A DNA stretch of 64,000 nucleotides from Cryobacterium sp. Y57 (lineage in GTDB: Bacteria > Actinomycetota > Actinomycetes > Actinomycetales > Microbacteriaceae), in the NCBI RefSeq assembly GCF_002929505.1, contig NZ_PJJL01000069.1, forward strand, positions 43,828 through 107,827, read 5' to 3'. The stretch's first letter is position 1. Each line of letters opens with the position of its first letter. Shown here in pieces: positions 8,381 to 17,068 of the stretch. The notes beneath the pieces are model-generated. The model did not search any database. It was given only the letters and a program-made list of their open reading frames with translations, and had not been told where the DNA came from. The position numbers and the translations under genes were made by a program.

Positions 8381-9370
8381 GTGCTTATTGCACAGCGTCC
8401 AACGCTCACCGAAGAGAACATCTCGGAGTTCCGTTCACGGTTCATCATTGAGCCGCTCGAACCTGGCTTCGGCTATACCCTCGGCAACTCGCTTCGCCGT
8501 ACCCTGCTCTCCTCGATCCCGGGCGCTGCTGTAACCAGCATCCGTATCGATGGCGTGCTGCATGAGTTCAGCACCGTTCCCGGTGTGAAGGAAGATGTCA
8601 CTGAGATCATCCTGAACATCAAGGGCCTCGTCGTTTCGAGCGAGCACGACGAGCCCATCACCGCGTACCTGCGCAAGCAGGGCGCCGGCCAGGTTACCGC
8701 CGCTGACATTTCGGCTCCGGCCGGCGTCGAGGTGCACAACCCGGAACTGGTCATCGCAACCCTCAACGACAAGGCGAAGTTCGAACTCGAACTCACCATT
8801 GAGCGTGGCCGTGGTTACGTCTCCAGCACCCAGAACCGCAACGAGTTCTCCGAAGCCGGCCAGATTCCGGTCGACTCGATCTACTCGCCCGTGCTCAAGG
8901 TGACCTACCGGGTCGAGGCAACTCGTGCCGGTGAGCGCACCGACTTCGATCGCCTCGTCGTGGACGTGGAGACCAAGTCGGCTATTTCGCCGCGCGACGC
9001 CATCGCATCCTCCGGTCGCACCCTGACCGAACTGTTCGGTCTGGCCCGCGAGCTCAACACCGCTGCCGAGGGCATCGAGATCGGCCCCGCGCCGGTTGAC
9101 GCTGTGCTCTCGACCGAGCTTTCGATTCCGATCGAAGACCTCGACCTGTCGGTGCGCTCGTACAACTGCCTCAAGCGCGAAGGCATCAACAACGTCAGTG
9201 AACTGGTCGCCCTGTCGGAGACCCAGCTGATGAACATCCGCAACTTCGGGCAGAAGTCGGTTGACGAAGTGAAGGACAAGCTCGTTGAGCTCGGCCTGTC
9301 CCTGAAGGATTCGGTTCCCGGATTCGACGGCGCGCACTTCTACAGCGGCTACGAAGAAGAGACCATTTAA
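8381..9370 (+). CDS. rpoA: RNA polymerase alpha subunit
   Basis: 329 aa with a GTG start at 8381 (CCGAAAGGAATC upstream; [12 protein letters not shown] is the usual actinobacterial N-terminus). The N-terminal assembly domain (residues 1-230) has [20 protein letters not shown]. The C-terminal DNA/activator-binding domain (250-320) has [19 protein letters not shown] and two helix-hairpin-helix units. It is the platform for beta/beta' assembly. Confidence 0.98.
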   Translation: MLIAQRPTLTEENISEFRSRFIIEPLEPGFGYTLGNSLRRTLLSSIPGAAVTSIRIDGVLHEFSTVPGVKEDVTEIILNIKGLVVSSEHDEPITAYLRKQGAGQVTAADISAPAGVEVHNPELVIATLNDKAKFELELTIERGRGYVSSTQNRNEFSEAGQIPVDSIYSPVLKVTYRVEATRAGERTDFDRLVVDVETKSAISPRDAIASSGRTLTELFGLARELNTAAEGIEIGPAPVDAVLSTELSIPIEDLDLSVRSYNCLKREGINNVSELVALSETQLMNIRNFGQKSVDEVKDKLVELGLSLKDSVPGFDGAHFYSGYEEETI

Positions 9371-9420
9371 GGCTCGCGCTTCAACGCTGCCTTTCGATTT
9401 TTTGATACTGGAGATTACCA

Positions 9421-9981
9421 ATGCCTAAGCCCACAAAGGGCCCCCGTCTCGGTGGCGGCCCGGCGCACGAGCGCCTCATGCTTGCGAACCTGGCCGCGGC
9501 CCTGTTCACCCACAAGTCGATCAAGACGACCGAGACCCGTGCCAAGCGCCTGCGTCCGCTCGCCGAGCGCATGGTGCAGTTCGCCAAGCGCGGCGACCTG
9601 CACGCGCGTCGTCGCGTCCTCGCGACGATCACCGACAAGACCGTCGTGCACGAGCTGTTCACGGTCATCGCCCCGCAGGTCAACGAGCGTCAGGGCGGTT
9701 ACACCCGCATCACGAAGCTCGGTTTCCGCAAGGGTGACAACGCTTCGATGGTGCAGATGGAGCTCGTTCTCGAGCCCCTGACCCCCAAGGTCAAGCGTTC
9801 CAAGACCGCGACCGTTGCTGCGACTCCCGTGGGAAGCGACAACGTCGTTATCGACGACGTTGTAGCTGACGACGTTGCAGCTGACGACGTTGTCGTCGAC
9901 GAGACCGTCGTAGCAGAAGACGTCGTAGCAGAAGACGTTGTTGCCGATGACGCAGCAGCCGATGAGGCCGACAAGAAGTAG
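9421..9981 (+). CDS. rplQ: Ribosomal protein bL17 with acidic C-terminal extension
   Basis: 186 aa. The core (1-120) is a normal bL17 ([34 protein letters not shown]). After a short basic linker, residues 141-186 form a low-complexity acidic tail of DDVVAD/AEDVVA repeats, with about 17 Asp/Glu in 46 residues, written in near-repeating GACGACGTTGTAGCT-like DNA. Actinobacterial L17 proteins often carry variable tails; the function is unknown. The gene ends the operon, with a strong terminator 13 bp later. Confidence 0.97.
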   Translation: MPKPTKGPRLGGGPAHERLMLANLAAALFTHKSIKTTETRAKRLRPLAERMVQFAKRGDLHARRRVLATITDKTVVHELFTVIAPQVNERQGGYTRITKLGFRKGDNASMVQMELVLEPLTPKVKRSKTATVAATPVGSDNVVIDDVVADDVAADDVVVDETVVAEDVVAEDVVADDAAADEADKK

Positions 9982-9991
9982 CACCACCACC

Positions 9992-10027
9992 AAAGGGAGG
10001 GCCAACAGCTGTTGGCCCTCCCTTTTT
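9992..10027 (+). terminator. Rho-independent terminator after rplQ
   Basis: A perfect 12-bp stem, GGGAGGGCCAAC (9995-10006) with GTTGGCCCTCCC (10011-10022), has loop AGCT and is followed by TTTTT. Flanking A and T bases extend the pairing. It closes the alpha operon. Confidence 0.97.
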
Positions 10028-10056
10028 GTGTATATGTCCGTCTCGCTTGCCGAAGA

Positions 10057-10062
10057 TAGGGT
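10057..10062 (+). promoter_or_regulatory. -10 box for leaderless transcription of the first GNAT gene
   Basis: TAGGGT lies 6 nt before the ATG at 10069. At that spacing transcription would start at or near the start codon. Confidence 0.45.
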
Positions 10063-10068
10063 TGAGAA

Positions 10069-11112
10069 ATGGATCAACGCGAGACTGCCCTGGGTAAGCG
10101 CATCGGTACCGTCCCGGCTCCGGTGCTTCCGGTGCACCGGGACGTCCCTACGTGGCGGGCAGCCAGCAGCGACGACATCGACGATATCTGGCAGCTGCGC
10201 CGTGCCATGGGTGAAGTCGACCACCCCAACTACCTCACGGCGCGCGGCGCGATCGCCGCAGACTTCGGTTATTCTCATTTTCACCCGGAGCTCGACTCGC
10301 TGGTCGGCGTCGACGAGGCTGGCCGCATCGTCGCGGTCGGCATGGTCATGTTCCCGCCGCGTCAGGTGACTCTGGTGCGGTCGATGCCGATCGGCGGGGT
10401 GCACCCATCATTACGCGGCCGCGGCATCGGCCGCCAACTGCTGGCCTGGCAGCTGGGCCGGGCCAAACAGCAGCTCGCGTCGTCGACCAAGGCGCTGCCC
10501 GGTTGGATCCTCACCTATGCCGACGAACGCTCACCGCAGAACGCGGCCTTGTTCGAGCGCAGCGGCCTGACTCTCGAGCGCTATTTTCTCACTCTCGAGC
10601 GATCGCTGGATGCCCCGGTGCGCGTCGTCGACGCCGCCGACGGCATCCGCATCGCCGTCTACGTCCCCGCCGTCGCGACCGAAGTGCACGCCGCCCGCGA
10701 CGACGCGTTCATGGACCACTGGGGCAGTCAGCCGATGAGTGACGAGAACTGGAACGCCTTCGTCGGCGGACAGTGGTTTCGTCCTGACCTTTCGTTTGTG
10801 GCCTACGGCACCGATTCGACCGGAACCGAACGGGTTGTCGGCTTCGTCCTGTCGACCGCGAACGAGAACGTCTGGGCCACCCAGGGTTTCACCGGCAGCT
10901 ACATCGACCTGGTCGGTGTTGTGGGCGGATGGCGCGGCCGCCACATCGCACAGTCGTTGCTGGCCGCACAACTCGCCGCCGGGCAGGCTCTCGGGCATGA
11001 GCGGGTGACCCTCGCGGTCGACTCGGCCAGCCCCACCGGGGCCCTCGGCCTCTACACCGGCATGGGATTCGTGCCCACGCACCGCAAGCTGGCTTATACC
11101 CTCGAGTTCTAA
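10069..11112 (+). CDS. Double-GNAT acetyltransferase (tandem paralogue 1)
   Basis: 347 aa with two GNAT folds, as in the mycothiol synthase/Eis-like lineage. The N-terminal fold carries GGVHPSLRGRGIGRQLL (acetyl-CoA pyrophosphate loop, near 120) and the C-terminal fold carries VGGWRGRHIAQSLL near 283, then SASPTGALGLYTGMGF. Substrate unknown; it is not MshD by any motif I can see. The next gene is a close paralogue of identical length and domain order, so the pair arose by tandem duplication. The start is the ATG at 10069; no Shine-Dalgarno is visible. Confidence 0.85.
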   Translation: MDQRETALGKRIGTVPAPVLPVHRDVPTWRAASSDDIDDIWQLRRAMGEVDHPNYLTARGAIAADFGYSHFHPELDSLVGVDEAGRIVAVGMVMFPPRQVTLVRSMPIGGVHPSLRGRGIGRQLLAWQLGRAKQQLASSTKALPGWILTYADERSPQNAALFERSGLTLERYFLTLERSLDAPVRVVDAADGIRIAVYVPAVATEVHAARDDAFMDHWGSQPMSDENWNAFVGGQWFRPDLSFVAYGTDSTGTERVVGFVLSTANENVWATQGFTGSYIDLVGVVGGWRGRHIAQSLLAAQLAAGQALGHERVTLAVDSASPTGALGLYTGMGFVPTHRKLAYTLEF

Positions 11113-11139
11113 CCCTGGCCGCGTTCGGGGTGGCGTGGG

Positions 11140-11145
11140 TAGGGT
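11140..11145 (+). promoter_or_regulatory. -10 box for leaderless transcription of the second GNAT gene
   Basis: TAGGGT lies 5 nt before the ATG at 11151 and is the same box as in front of the first paralogue. Confidence 0.45.
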
Positions 11146-11150
11146 GAGGC

Positions 11151-12194
11151 ATGACCGTTCCCACGACTCCGCTCTCTGCGCGCGTGACTGCGCTCTCGTC
11201 GCTGCCTGTTCCCGACCATGCCGATGTCGCCCTGTGGCGGCCGGCGACAACCGCCGATACCGACGCCATCTGGCAGCTCGAAATAGCGATCGGCCGCGTC
11301 GACCACCCCAACTACGTTCGTGAGCGCGATGACGTGAGCGAGGCATTCACCTTCTCCTTCATTGACGTTGACGCCGACACCCTCGTCGGTTTCGACGCTG
11401 ACGGGCGTCTCGTCGCCCACGGTCTCGTGCTGCTCCAACCGGGGCAGGAGACGCTGGTGAAATCCGACCTCGGCGGCGGGGTCCTGCCCGAAATGCGCGG
11501 CCGCGGCATCGGTCGCGAACTGCTGAACTGGCAGGTAGCCCGCGGTAAACAGCAACTGGCGACGTCCGACAAGCTGCTGCCCGGCTGGATCTCCACGTTC
11601 TGTGACGAGCGTGCCCCACAGAACGTCAGTCTCTATGAACAATTCGATCTCGTGCGCACCCGAAATTTTCTTACGCTTGACCGCATGCTCGCCGAGCCGA
11701 TTCGTGAATTCGTGCTGGCCGCTGGCATCCGTTTGACGGGTTACACGCCGGAGTTGTCCACTGCCGTGCACGCCGCACGCGACGCGGCATTCATGGACCA
11801 CTGGTCCAGCCAGCCGATTCCCGACGAAAGCTGGAACTCCTACGTGACCGGCCCCTCTTTCGTCGACGAGCTCTCGTTTGTTGCGTTCGGAACGGAACCC
11901 GACGGCAGTGAGCACGTCGTCGGTTTCATCATGTCGAGCGTCAACGAACAGGACTGGGCGGCGGCCGGCTACCGCAGCAGCTATATCGGGCTCGTCGGCG
12001 TGCTGAGCGGATGGCGCGGCCGGCACATCGCGCAGGCCCTGTTAGCGGCGCAGCTGGCCGCCAGCCGCGCCGCCGGGTACGAGCGGGCCACCCTCGATGT
12101 GGACTCGACGAGCCCGACCGGGGCGCTCCACCTGTACACGGGCATGGGCTTTTTCGCCACCAACCGGGAGTTCGCCTACGTGCTCGAGTTCTAA
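11151..12194 (+). CDS. Double-GNAT acetyltransferase (tandem paralogue 2)
   Basis: 347 aa, aligned end to end with the preceding gene: both share DxIWQLxxAxGxVDHPNY, PEMRGRGIGRELLNWQ versus PSLRGRGIGRQLLAWQ, AxFMDHWxSQPxxDExWN, and the end LYTGMGFxxTxRxxAYxLEF. Both acetyl-CoA loops are intact (GRGIGREL and SGWRGRHIAQALLA), so both copies look active. Probable N- or O-acetylation of an unknown small molecule. Confidence 0.85.
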   Translation: MTVPTTPLSARVTALSSLPVPDHADVALWRPATTADTDAIWQLEIAIGRVDHPNYVRERDDVSEAFTFSFIDVDADTLVGFDADGRLVAHGLVLLQPGQETLVKSDLGGGVLPEMRGRGIGRELLNWQVARGKQQLATSDKLLPGWISTFCDERAPQNVSLYEQFDLVRTRNFLTLDRMLAEPIREFVLAAGIRLTGYTPELSTAVHAARDAAFMDHWSSQPIPDESWNSYVTGPSFVDELSFVAFGTEPDGSEHVVGFIMSSVNEQDWAAAGYRSSYIGLVGVLSGWRGRHIAQALLAAQLAASRAAGYERATLDVDSTSPTGALHLYTGMGFFATNREFAYVLEF

Positions 12195-12351
12195 CGGTCT
12201 TCTTCTTGTTTAGAGTTTCCCGTGAACTGTCTGTGCACTTACAATGAGACGTAACGTCCACGAGTAACGAAAGCCGGAGTGCACCAGTGCGCCTGATCCA
12301 CAATTCCCCACCTGAAACCGGGCGTGAATTATCCTGTTTCTGATTCTTTCG
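12195..12351. other. Intergenic gap between GNAT pair and MmpS-like gene
   Basis: 157 bases without a supported gene. The only notable item is a short palindrome, GACGTAACGTC (near 12249-12259). The downstream protein could start a few codons earlier than annotated: its frame is open from a TGA at 12325-12327. Confidence 0.4.
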
Positions 12352-12915
12352 GTGCTGGCCTTCGCGGCCACGTTCATTCCGGGGGTGAGCCCCTATGCGT
12401 GGGTGTGGGGGGTGGGACTCGCCTTCTTCAATTTCATCGTCTTCTTCTTCGGCAAAAACCGTTTCAGTTGGCAGCCGATCCTTGGGTTCGTCTTCTCTAT
12501 TGGTGCCATTTTCATGGGCATGTTTATGACGATCGTCTTTGCCTCCTCCTCGATAGTCAATCCGGAACTGCGCGAGTCGGCCACACCGACAGCGGTCGAT
12601 GTGCCCCCCGCCCGCAGTGCTGTCGTGGTTTACGAGCTCACGGGTGACTCGGATGCCGAGACGATCACCTTCAGCGTGCCGGGCGAATCGCACTCAGTCG
12701 CAACCGCGCAAGCACTGCCGTGGTCGGTGACCTTTGAGGTGGTGGTGGGCGGATCCGAACTTCAGACGCCGCTAGCGCTGAACGCACTTCTTGAACAATC
12801 CGCGACGACGGCAACCTGTCGCATCACGGTTGACGGTGTGGTGGTCTCGGAACACACGGGCGTGGGGAAATATGCTGTCGCCGACTGCGATCCTTCGGAC
12901 ACGTACTTGTTTTGA
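12352..12915 (+). CDS. Membrane protein with MmpS-like C-terminal domain
   Basis: About 187 aa. Two or three hydrophobic segments occupy residues 1-65, followed by an extracytoplasmic domain of about 100 aa. Its pattern VVVYELTG..., ALPWSVTFEVVVGG, CRITVDGVVVSEHTG and final ADC resembles the MmpS/MmpL accessory fold. The GTG at 12352 is a weak start without a ribosome site. The reading frame begins just after a TGA at 12325, and the residues before the GTG (ILFLILS) are hydrophobic, so the true N-terminus may use a non-standard codon or be frameshifted. No MmpL partner is nearby. Confidence 0.6.
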   Translation: MLAFAATFIPGVSPYAWVWGVGLAFFNFIVFFFGKNRFSWQPILGFVFSIGAIFMGMFMTIVFASSSIVNPELRESATPTAVDVPPARSAVVVYELTGDSDAETITFSVPGESHSVATAQALPWSVTFEVVVGGSELQTPLALNALLEQSATTATCRITVDGVVVSEHTGVGKYAVADCDPSDTYLF

Positions 12916-12936
12916 GCTCGCCTGCGCCTGCGGCTC

Positions 12937-14916
12937 TCAGCGGTACGGCGGCGAACTTTGCGCGTCGGGGTCGCGCATCAGCCAGCTGTTGTCCGGTAGC
13001 GGCGGCACCGCCGCGAGACGCTCCAGCGCGGCATGCACCGCATCGGCGTAAAGCTGACCGCCGGTTGGCCCCGGATGCACGTGATCGCCGGCCAGCAGGT
13101 CGAGTCGCCCCGCGATCGCGTCGTGCCAGTTCGCGAGCTCGACCCGACGATTGCCGGCAGCGAAATCAGCGAGCCGTGCGTTGACTGCGGCGGTCCAGTC
13201 GCGTTCAGCGTAAGCGTTCACGATCACGAGCCGCCGGTCGGGTCCGAGAATGCGCAGAATCTCGGTGAGTTCAGCGGTCGTGATCGGCCCGTTGGTGCCG
13301 AGGCCGATCACCACAACCGGCTGTAACTGGCCCGCCGCCGCGAGGGCCACCAATATGTCGTCTGCGGAATGCATCCCGCGGGAGACCGACGCGTCAACGG
13401 TCATCCCCGCAAAGGTAGTCTGCAACTCCGGGGCCGAGGCCAGCATGACCGAGTCGCCGATGGCGGTGATCGGGCCTTCGACCAGGGCGGGGGCAACGGC
13501 GGCTTGGCGGGCCGCCTCGGTGGCCGCAGCCTGCGCGGCGACCCGCGCCGCCGCATCCATTGCCCGCTGACCCCGTTCGATGCGCAGTTGCGCCGAGGTC
13601 TGCGCCGGCGCTGCGACAACGGCGGCCGTGGTGCCGCCGACCAGCAGCAGCGATAAAGCGGTCGTCGCCGCAACCAAGCGGCGGCGACGGGTAGGCCCGG
13701 TCCACAGGGCACCGATTCGACGGATGCTGCTACGCACGCCGAACCGCCGGATCGGCACTTCCAGCCAGCGATAGGACGCGCCGGCCACAAATACGGTGAT
13801 GACCGAGGCGAGCAGACCGATCGGCAGCAGACTGCCGGCCGGGGACGACGCCGGCCAGAGCAGCTGGACCAGCACGAGCACCGGCCAGTGCCACAGGTAG
13901 ATGCCGTAGGAGCGCTCACCGAGGTAGCGGAGCGGTGCTGCATCGAGCAGTGACCCGAACCGGCCACCGCGTACTCCCGCCCAGATGGCGACGGCGGTGG
14001 CCAGGGACACCGCAACGAGGCCGCCGCGGTAGGTTATGGAGCCGTCTTCCGGCAGCCAGAAGGCGCAGGCGATGATCGCCAGAATCGCGCCGCTGCCGAG
14101 CCACGGACGCATCCGGGGCAGTTCGTTGCGCTGCCCGCTCGGGCGGCGCAGCAGCAGGGCGAGGGCGGCGCCCGCGAATAAGCCGAAACTGTGCGTGTCC
14201 GAGCCGTAGTACACCCGGGTGGGGTCGGCGCCGGGCTGGTAGAGCACACCCATCCACAGGGCCGAGGCGACGAACAGTGTGGTGACGATGGCTAATCGCA
14301 CGCGGGGACGACGAACCAGCAGGACGGCCATCAGCAGCAGCGGCCAGACCAGGTAGAACTGCTCTTCCACGGCAAGCGACCACAGGTTGCGCAGCAGTTC
14401 GGGTTCGTTGAGACTGAAATAGCTGGCGTCGTGTGCGATCGACACCCAGTTGTAGCCGAAAGTGCTGGCCCCGAGCAGTTGCCCGTCGAGACCCACGAGC
14501 ACGTCGCCGCCAATGACAAACGCGATGGTGCAGCAGATCAGAACGACTGGAATGAGCGGGGGTACCAGTCGACGGGCGCGCCGTTGCCAGAACCGACGCA
14601 GGGAGATATGCCCGGTGTGAGTGTGCTCGGAAACAAGCAGACCGGTGATCAGAAAACCGCTGATGACGAAGAAAACGTCGACGCCGATGAAGCCGCCCGG
14701 CAGCATCGCGGGAAAGAAATGATACAGCGCGACGGCGATGACGGCGAGGGCGCGCAGGCCGTCGAGGCCGGCCAGTCGCCCCCTGCTCGGGGCGCTTTTC
14801 GGCCCCAGGACCGGTGTGTTCGCGGGGCCGATTGCGGACGATTCTAACCGAGTCCTCCCGGCGAACGGGAACGACAAGGGGGAACGAGTCATGGGCAACA
14901 CAGGGTTTCTTGGCAC
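12937..14916 (-). CDS. OafA/YrhL-type membrane acyltransferase with SGNH domain
   Basis: 659 aa. Residues 45-420 are an acyltransferase-3 membrane domain of about ten helices: LDGLRALAVIAVALYHFFP carries catalytic His66, and GGFIGVDVFFVISGFLIT and FYLVWPLLL follow. A periplasmic SGNH domain occupies 480-640, with GDSVMLAS (Ser489), GLGTNG and DHVH (Asp611, His614). Such fusions O-acetylate cell-surface polysaccharide or peptidoglycan. The start may be eight codons downstream (MTRSPLS at 14892). It is transcribed convergently with the MmpS-like gene and divergently from truA. Confidence 0.9.
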   Translation of the reverse strand: MPRNPVLPMTRSPLSFPFAGRTRLESSAIGPANTPVLGPKSAPSRGRLAGLDGLRALAVIAVALYHFFPAMLPGGFIGVDVFFVISGFLITGLLVSEHTHTGHISLRRFWQRRARRLVPPLIPVVLICCTIAFVIGGDVLVGLDGQLLGASTFGYNWVSIAHDASYFSLNEPELLRNLWSLAVEEQFYLVWPLLLMAVLLVRRPRVRLAIVTTLFVASALWMGVLYQPGADPTRVYYGSDTHSFGLFAGAALALLLRRPSGQRNELPRMRPWLGSGAILAIIACAFWLPEDGSITYRGGLVAVSLATAVAIWAGVRGGRFGSLLDAAPLRYLGERSYGIYLWHWPVLVLVQLLWPASSPAGSLLPIGLLASVITVFVAGASYRWLEVPIRRFGVRSSIRRIGALWTGPTRRRRLVAATTALSLLLVGGTTAAVVAAPAQTSAQLRIERGQRAMDAAARVAAQAAATEAARQAAVAPALVEGPITAIGDSVMLASAPELQTTFAGMTVDASVSRGMHSADDILVALAAAGQLQPVVVIGLGTNGPITTAELTEILRILGPDRRLVIVNAYAERDWTAAVNARLADFAAGNRRVELANWHDAIAGRLDLLAGDHVHPGPTGGQLYADAVHAALERLAAVPPLPDNSWLMRDPDAQSSPPYR

Positions 14917-14970
14917 TCTTTATGGGGGTGGGCCATAGGCCGGACTCAACGATAACCCGAGCGCGCCGCC

Positions 14971-14976
14971 TAGGCT
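14971..14976 (+). promoter_or_regulatory. -10 box for leaderless transcription of truA
   Basis: TAGGCT lies 7 nt before the GTG start at 14984, with no ribosome-binding site between. Confidence 0.4.
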
Positions 14977-14983
14977 TACCCTC

Positions 14984-15934
14984 GTGAATCTTTTCGTGCC
15001 CCGCGCCGCGAATGCAGCGCTCGGCTCCACGCGCATCCGCCTCGACCTTGCCTACGATGGCACCGATTTCACCGGGTGGGCCCGGCAGCCTGGCTTTCGC
15101 ACCGTCCAGGCCGACATCGAAAATGGACTCGCGGGCATTCTGCAAAGCTTTCCTCCGCATCCCACCCTCATCGTCGCCGGCCGCACGGATGCGGGAGTGC
15201 ACGCTCGTGGGCAGGTTGCCCATTTCGACCTCACTGCCGAACAAGCCCACTCCCTCGTGCGCATCCAGCGGGGCACCGGTAACCGCCCGCCGGTCGACCT
15301 CGGCACCGCTGTGCTGCGCCGCCTCGGCGGCATTCTCGTCACCAAGCCCGACATCGTGCTGCGCCGCGCCACGGTCGTGCCCGGCGGCTTCGATGCCCGG
15401 TTCTCGGCCATGTGGCGCCGCTACGAATATCGCATCGCGGACCCGCTCTCCCTGCGCGACCCGCAGCAGCGACTGCGCACGACCTGGCATCCGTTCACAC
15501 TGGACCTCGCCGCGATGGACGCCGCAGCGGCGACATTGGTGGGCCTGCACGACTTTGCCGCATACTGCAAGCCGCGCCCGGGAGCGACGACCATTCGAAC
15601 CGTGCAGGACTTTCGCTGGTACCGCGACGCCGACGAACTGATCATTGCCAGTATCAAAGCGGATGCTTTCTGCCACAGCATGGTGCGCGCCATGGTTGGT
15701 GCCTGCGTGGCAGTGGGGGAGGGGCGCCTCGACGGGAGTACCCTCGCCCACCTGCACTTCGACAAACACCGCATCAGCGAGTTCAAGGTGATGCAGGCGC
15801 ACGGCCTCACGCTCATTGATGTCGGTTACCCCGATGACGCTTCCTTGGCACAGCGTGCCATCGACACGCGCAACCGAAGGTCACTGCCGACCGCTGCCCA
15901 AGTTGCGCCCACGGTCGGGGCCGACTATCGTTGA
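14984..15934 (+). CDS. truA: tRNA pseudouridine(38-40) synthase TruA
   Basis: 316 aa. It isomerises uridines 38-40 in the tRNA anticodon arm. The motif AGRTDAGVHARGQ holds the catalytic Asp69; YDGTDFTGWARQP is the conserved N-terminal loop and ILVTKPDIVLRRA and FSAMWRRYEYRI are typical. The start is GTG 14984. The rplM promoter lies inside its last codons. Synteny truA-rplM-rpsI-glmM is standard. Confidence 0.95.
   Translation: MNLFVPRAANAALGSTRIRLDLAYDGTDFTGWARQPGFRTVQADIENGLAGILQSFPPHPTLIVAGRTDAGVHARGQVAHFDLTAEQAHSLVRIQRGTGNRPPVDLGTAVLRRLGGILVTKPDIVLRRATVVPGGFDARFSAMWRRYEYRIADPLSLRDPQQRLRTTWHPFTLDLAAMDAAAATLVGLHDFAAYCKPRPGATTIRTVQDFRWYRDADELIIASIKADAFCHSMVRAMVGACVAVGEGRLDGSTLAHLHFDKHRISEFKVMQAHGLTLIDVGYPDDASLAQRAIDTRNRRSLPTAAQVAPTVGADYR
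15905..15930 (+). promoter_or_regulatory. Candidate promoter of rplM-rpsI inside the truA 3' end
   Basis: TTGCGC (-35, near 15903-15908) and TATCGT (-10, near 15926-15931) are separated by 17 bp and precede the 17-nt motif shared with infA. Confidence 0.45.
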
Positions 15935-15947
15935 CCCTTGGTGTCTG
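15931..15947 (+). promoter_or_regulatory. Shared 17-nt initial-transcribed motif, rplM copy
   Basis: TTGACCCTTGGTGTCTG is identical to the sequence at 6780-6796. In both cases it starts at the downstream edge of the -10 box of a ribosomal operon. Confidence 0.6.
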
Positions 15948-15989
15948 TGCGTTGCAGCGCGGCACCCGAACGTGAGCCCTCCATCGACA

Positions 15990-16010
15990 GTGTTCTCCTC
16001 ACGAGAACAC
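15990..16010 (+). promoter_or_regulatory. Leader hairpin upstream of rplM
   Basis: GTGTTCTC (15990-15997) pairs perfectly with GAGAACAC (16003-16010) across the loop CTCAC. No U-tract follows. It sits 57 nt before the rplM start, in the leader, and may be part of an L13 autoregulatory element. Confidence 0.5.
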
Positions 16011-16066
16011 GCCCGGAGCGGGATTCACGAACACCTCCGTTCGAAAAAGAAGAAAGCAGCACAACA

Positions 16067-16513
16067 GTGACGCGCACTCACACCCCCAAGGCAAGCGAAC
16101 TCCAGCACGACTGGGTTGTCATCGATGCCACCGATATCGTTCTCGGACGTCTGGCCAGCCACGCGGCAATCCTGCTGCGCGGCAAGCACAAGGCCACCTT
16201 CTCCCCGCACATGGACGGTGGCGACTTCGTCATCATCGTCAACGCTGAGAAGGTCGCACTCACCGGCAAGAAGCTCGACCTGAAGATCGCGTACCGCCAC
16301 TCGGGTTACCCGGGCGGCCTCACGGCGACCAACTACTCCGAGATGCTCGAGAAGCACCCGACACGTGCGGTTGAAAAAGCGATTCGCGGCATGCTGCCGA
16401 AGAACTCGCTCGGTCGCGCCCAGCTCACCAAGCTGAAGGTGTACGCCGGCCCTGAGCACCCGCACTCCGCTCAGCAGCCCACGCCGTACACCCTCAGCCA
16501 GGTCGCGCAGTAG
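16067..16513 (+). CDS. rplM: Ribosomal protein uL13
   Basis: 148 aa from the GTG at 16067 (AGAAAGCAG upstream). [24 protein letters not shown] is the conserved N-terminal core, and [18 protein letters not shown] the signature. The frame extends back to 15938, but that stretch is leader. A promoter and structured leader of about 130 nt precede it. Cotranscribed with rpsI, 50 bp downstream. Confidence 0.97.
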   Translation: MTRTHTPKASELQHDWVVIDATDIVLGRLASHAAILLRGKHKATFSPHMDGGDFVIIVNAEKVALTGKKLDLKIAYRHSGYPGGLTATNYSEMLEKHPTRAVEKAIRGMLPKNSLGRAQLTKLKVYAGPEHPHSAQQPTPYTLSQVAQ

Positions 16514-16563
16514 CGCCGGCAACCAGACTTCTCGACTCTTAGATAAAAAGGATTCCCATCATC

Positions 16564-17049
16564 GTGGCGAAGATCGCAGACCAGATTGACCAGGCTCCGG
16601 AGAGCTACTCCACCGAGACCCCGGCCGAAACCGTAACCAAGGCGCCCCGCGCCGTCCTCAACGTTCCCGGCGCAGCCGTCGGCCGTCGCAAGCAGGCTAT
16701 CGCCCGCGTGCGTATCGTCCCCGGCTCCGGCACGATCGTTGTGAACGGCCGCGAGTTCGCCGACTACTTCCCGAACAAGCTGCACCAGCAGCTGATCAAC
16801 GACCCGTTCAAGGTTCTCGACCTGCTCGGCTCGTACGACGTCATCGCCCGCATCACCGGTGGTGGCCCGTCCGGCCAGGCTGGCGCACTCCGCCTCGGCA
16901 TCGCACGTTGCTTGAACCTGATCGACGAAGAGAACAACCGCGCCATCCTCAAGAAGAACGGCTTCCTCAGCCGCGACGCTCGCGTCAAGGAGCGTAAGAA
17001 GGCTGGACTCAAGAAGGCTCGTAAGGCACCTCAGTTCAGCAAGCGCTAA
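16564..17049 (+). CDS. rpsI: Ribosomal protein uS9
   Basis: 161 aa, with a variable acidic N-terminal stretch of about 45 residues before the conserved core [23 protein letters not shown]. The C-terminus [17 protein letters not shown] reaches the P-site. The start is GTG 16564 with AAAAGGATTC upstream. The glmM start follows 19 bp later. Confidence 0.97.
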   Translation: MAKIADQIDQAPESYSTETPAETVTKAPRAVLNVPGAAVGRRKQAIARVRIVPGSGTIVVNGREFADYFPNKLHQQLINDPFKVLDLLGSYDVIARITGGGPSGQAGALRLGIARCLNLIDEENNRAILKKNGFLSRDARVKERKKAGLKKARKAPQFSKR

Positions 17050-17068
17050 CCGGATAGCCGACGACGAT

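Noticed and set aside
12324..12647. 107-codon plus frame from GTG 12324
   Set aside because: Lacks the hydrophobic and MmpS-like pattern seen in the neighbouring frame.
13916..15802. 628-codon open frame on the minus strand across the acyltransferase start and truA
   Set aside because: Composition is antisense to truA and out of frame with the acyltransferase; no family motifs. It is a GC-driven shadow frame.
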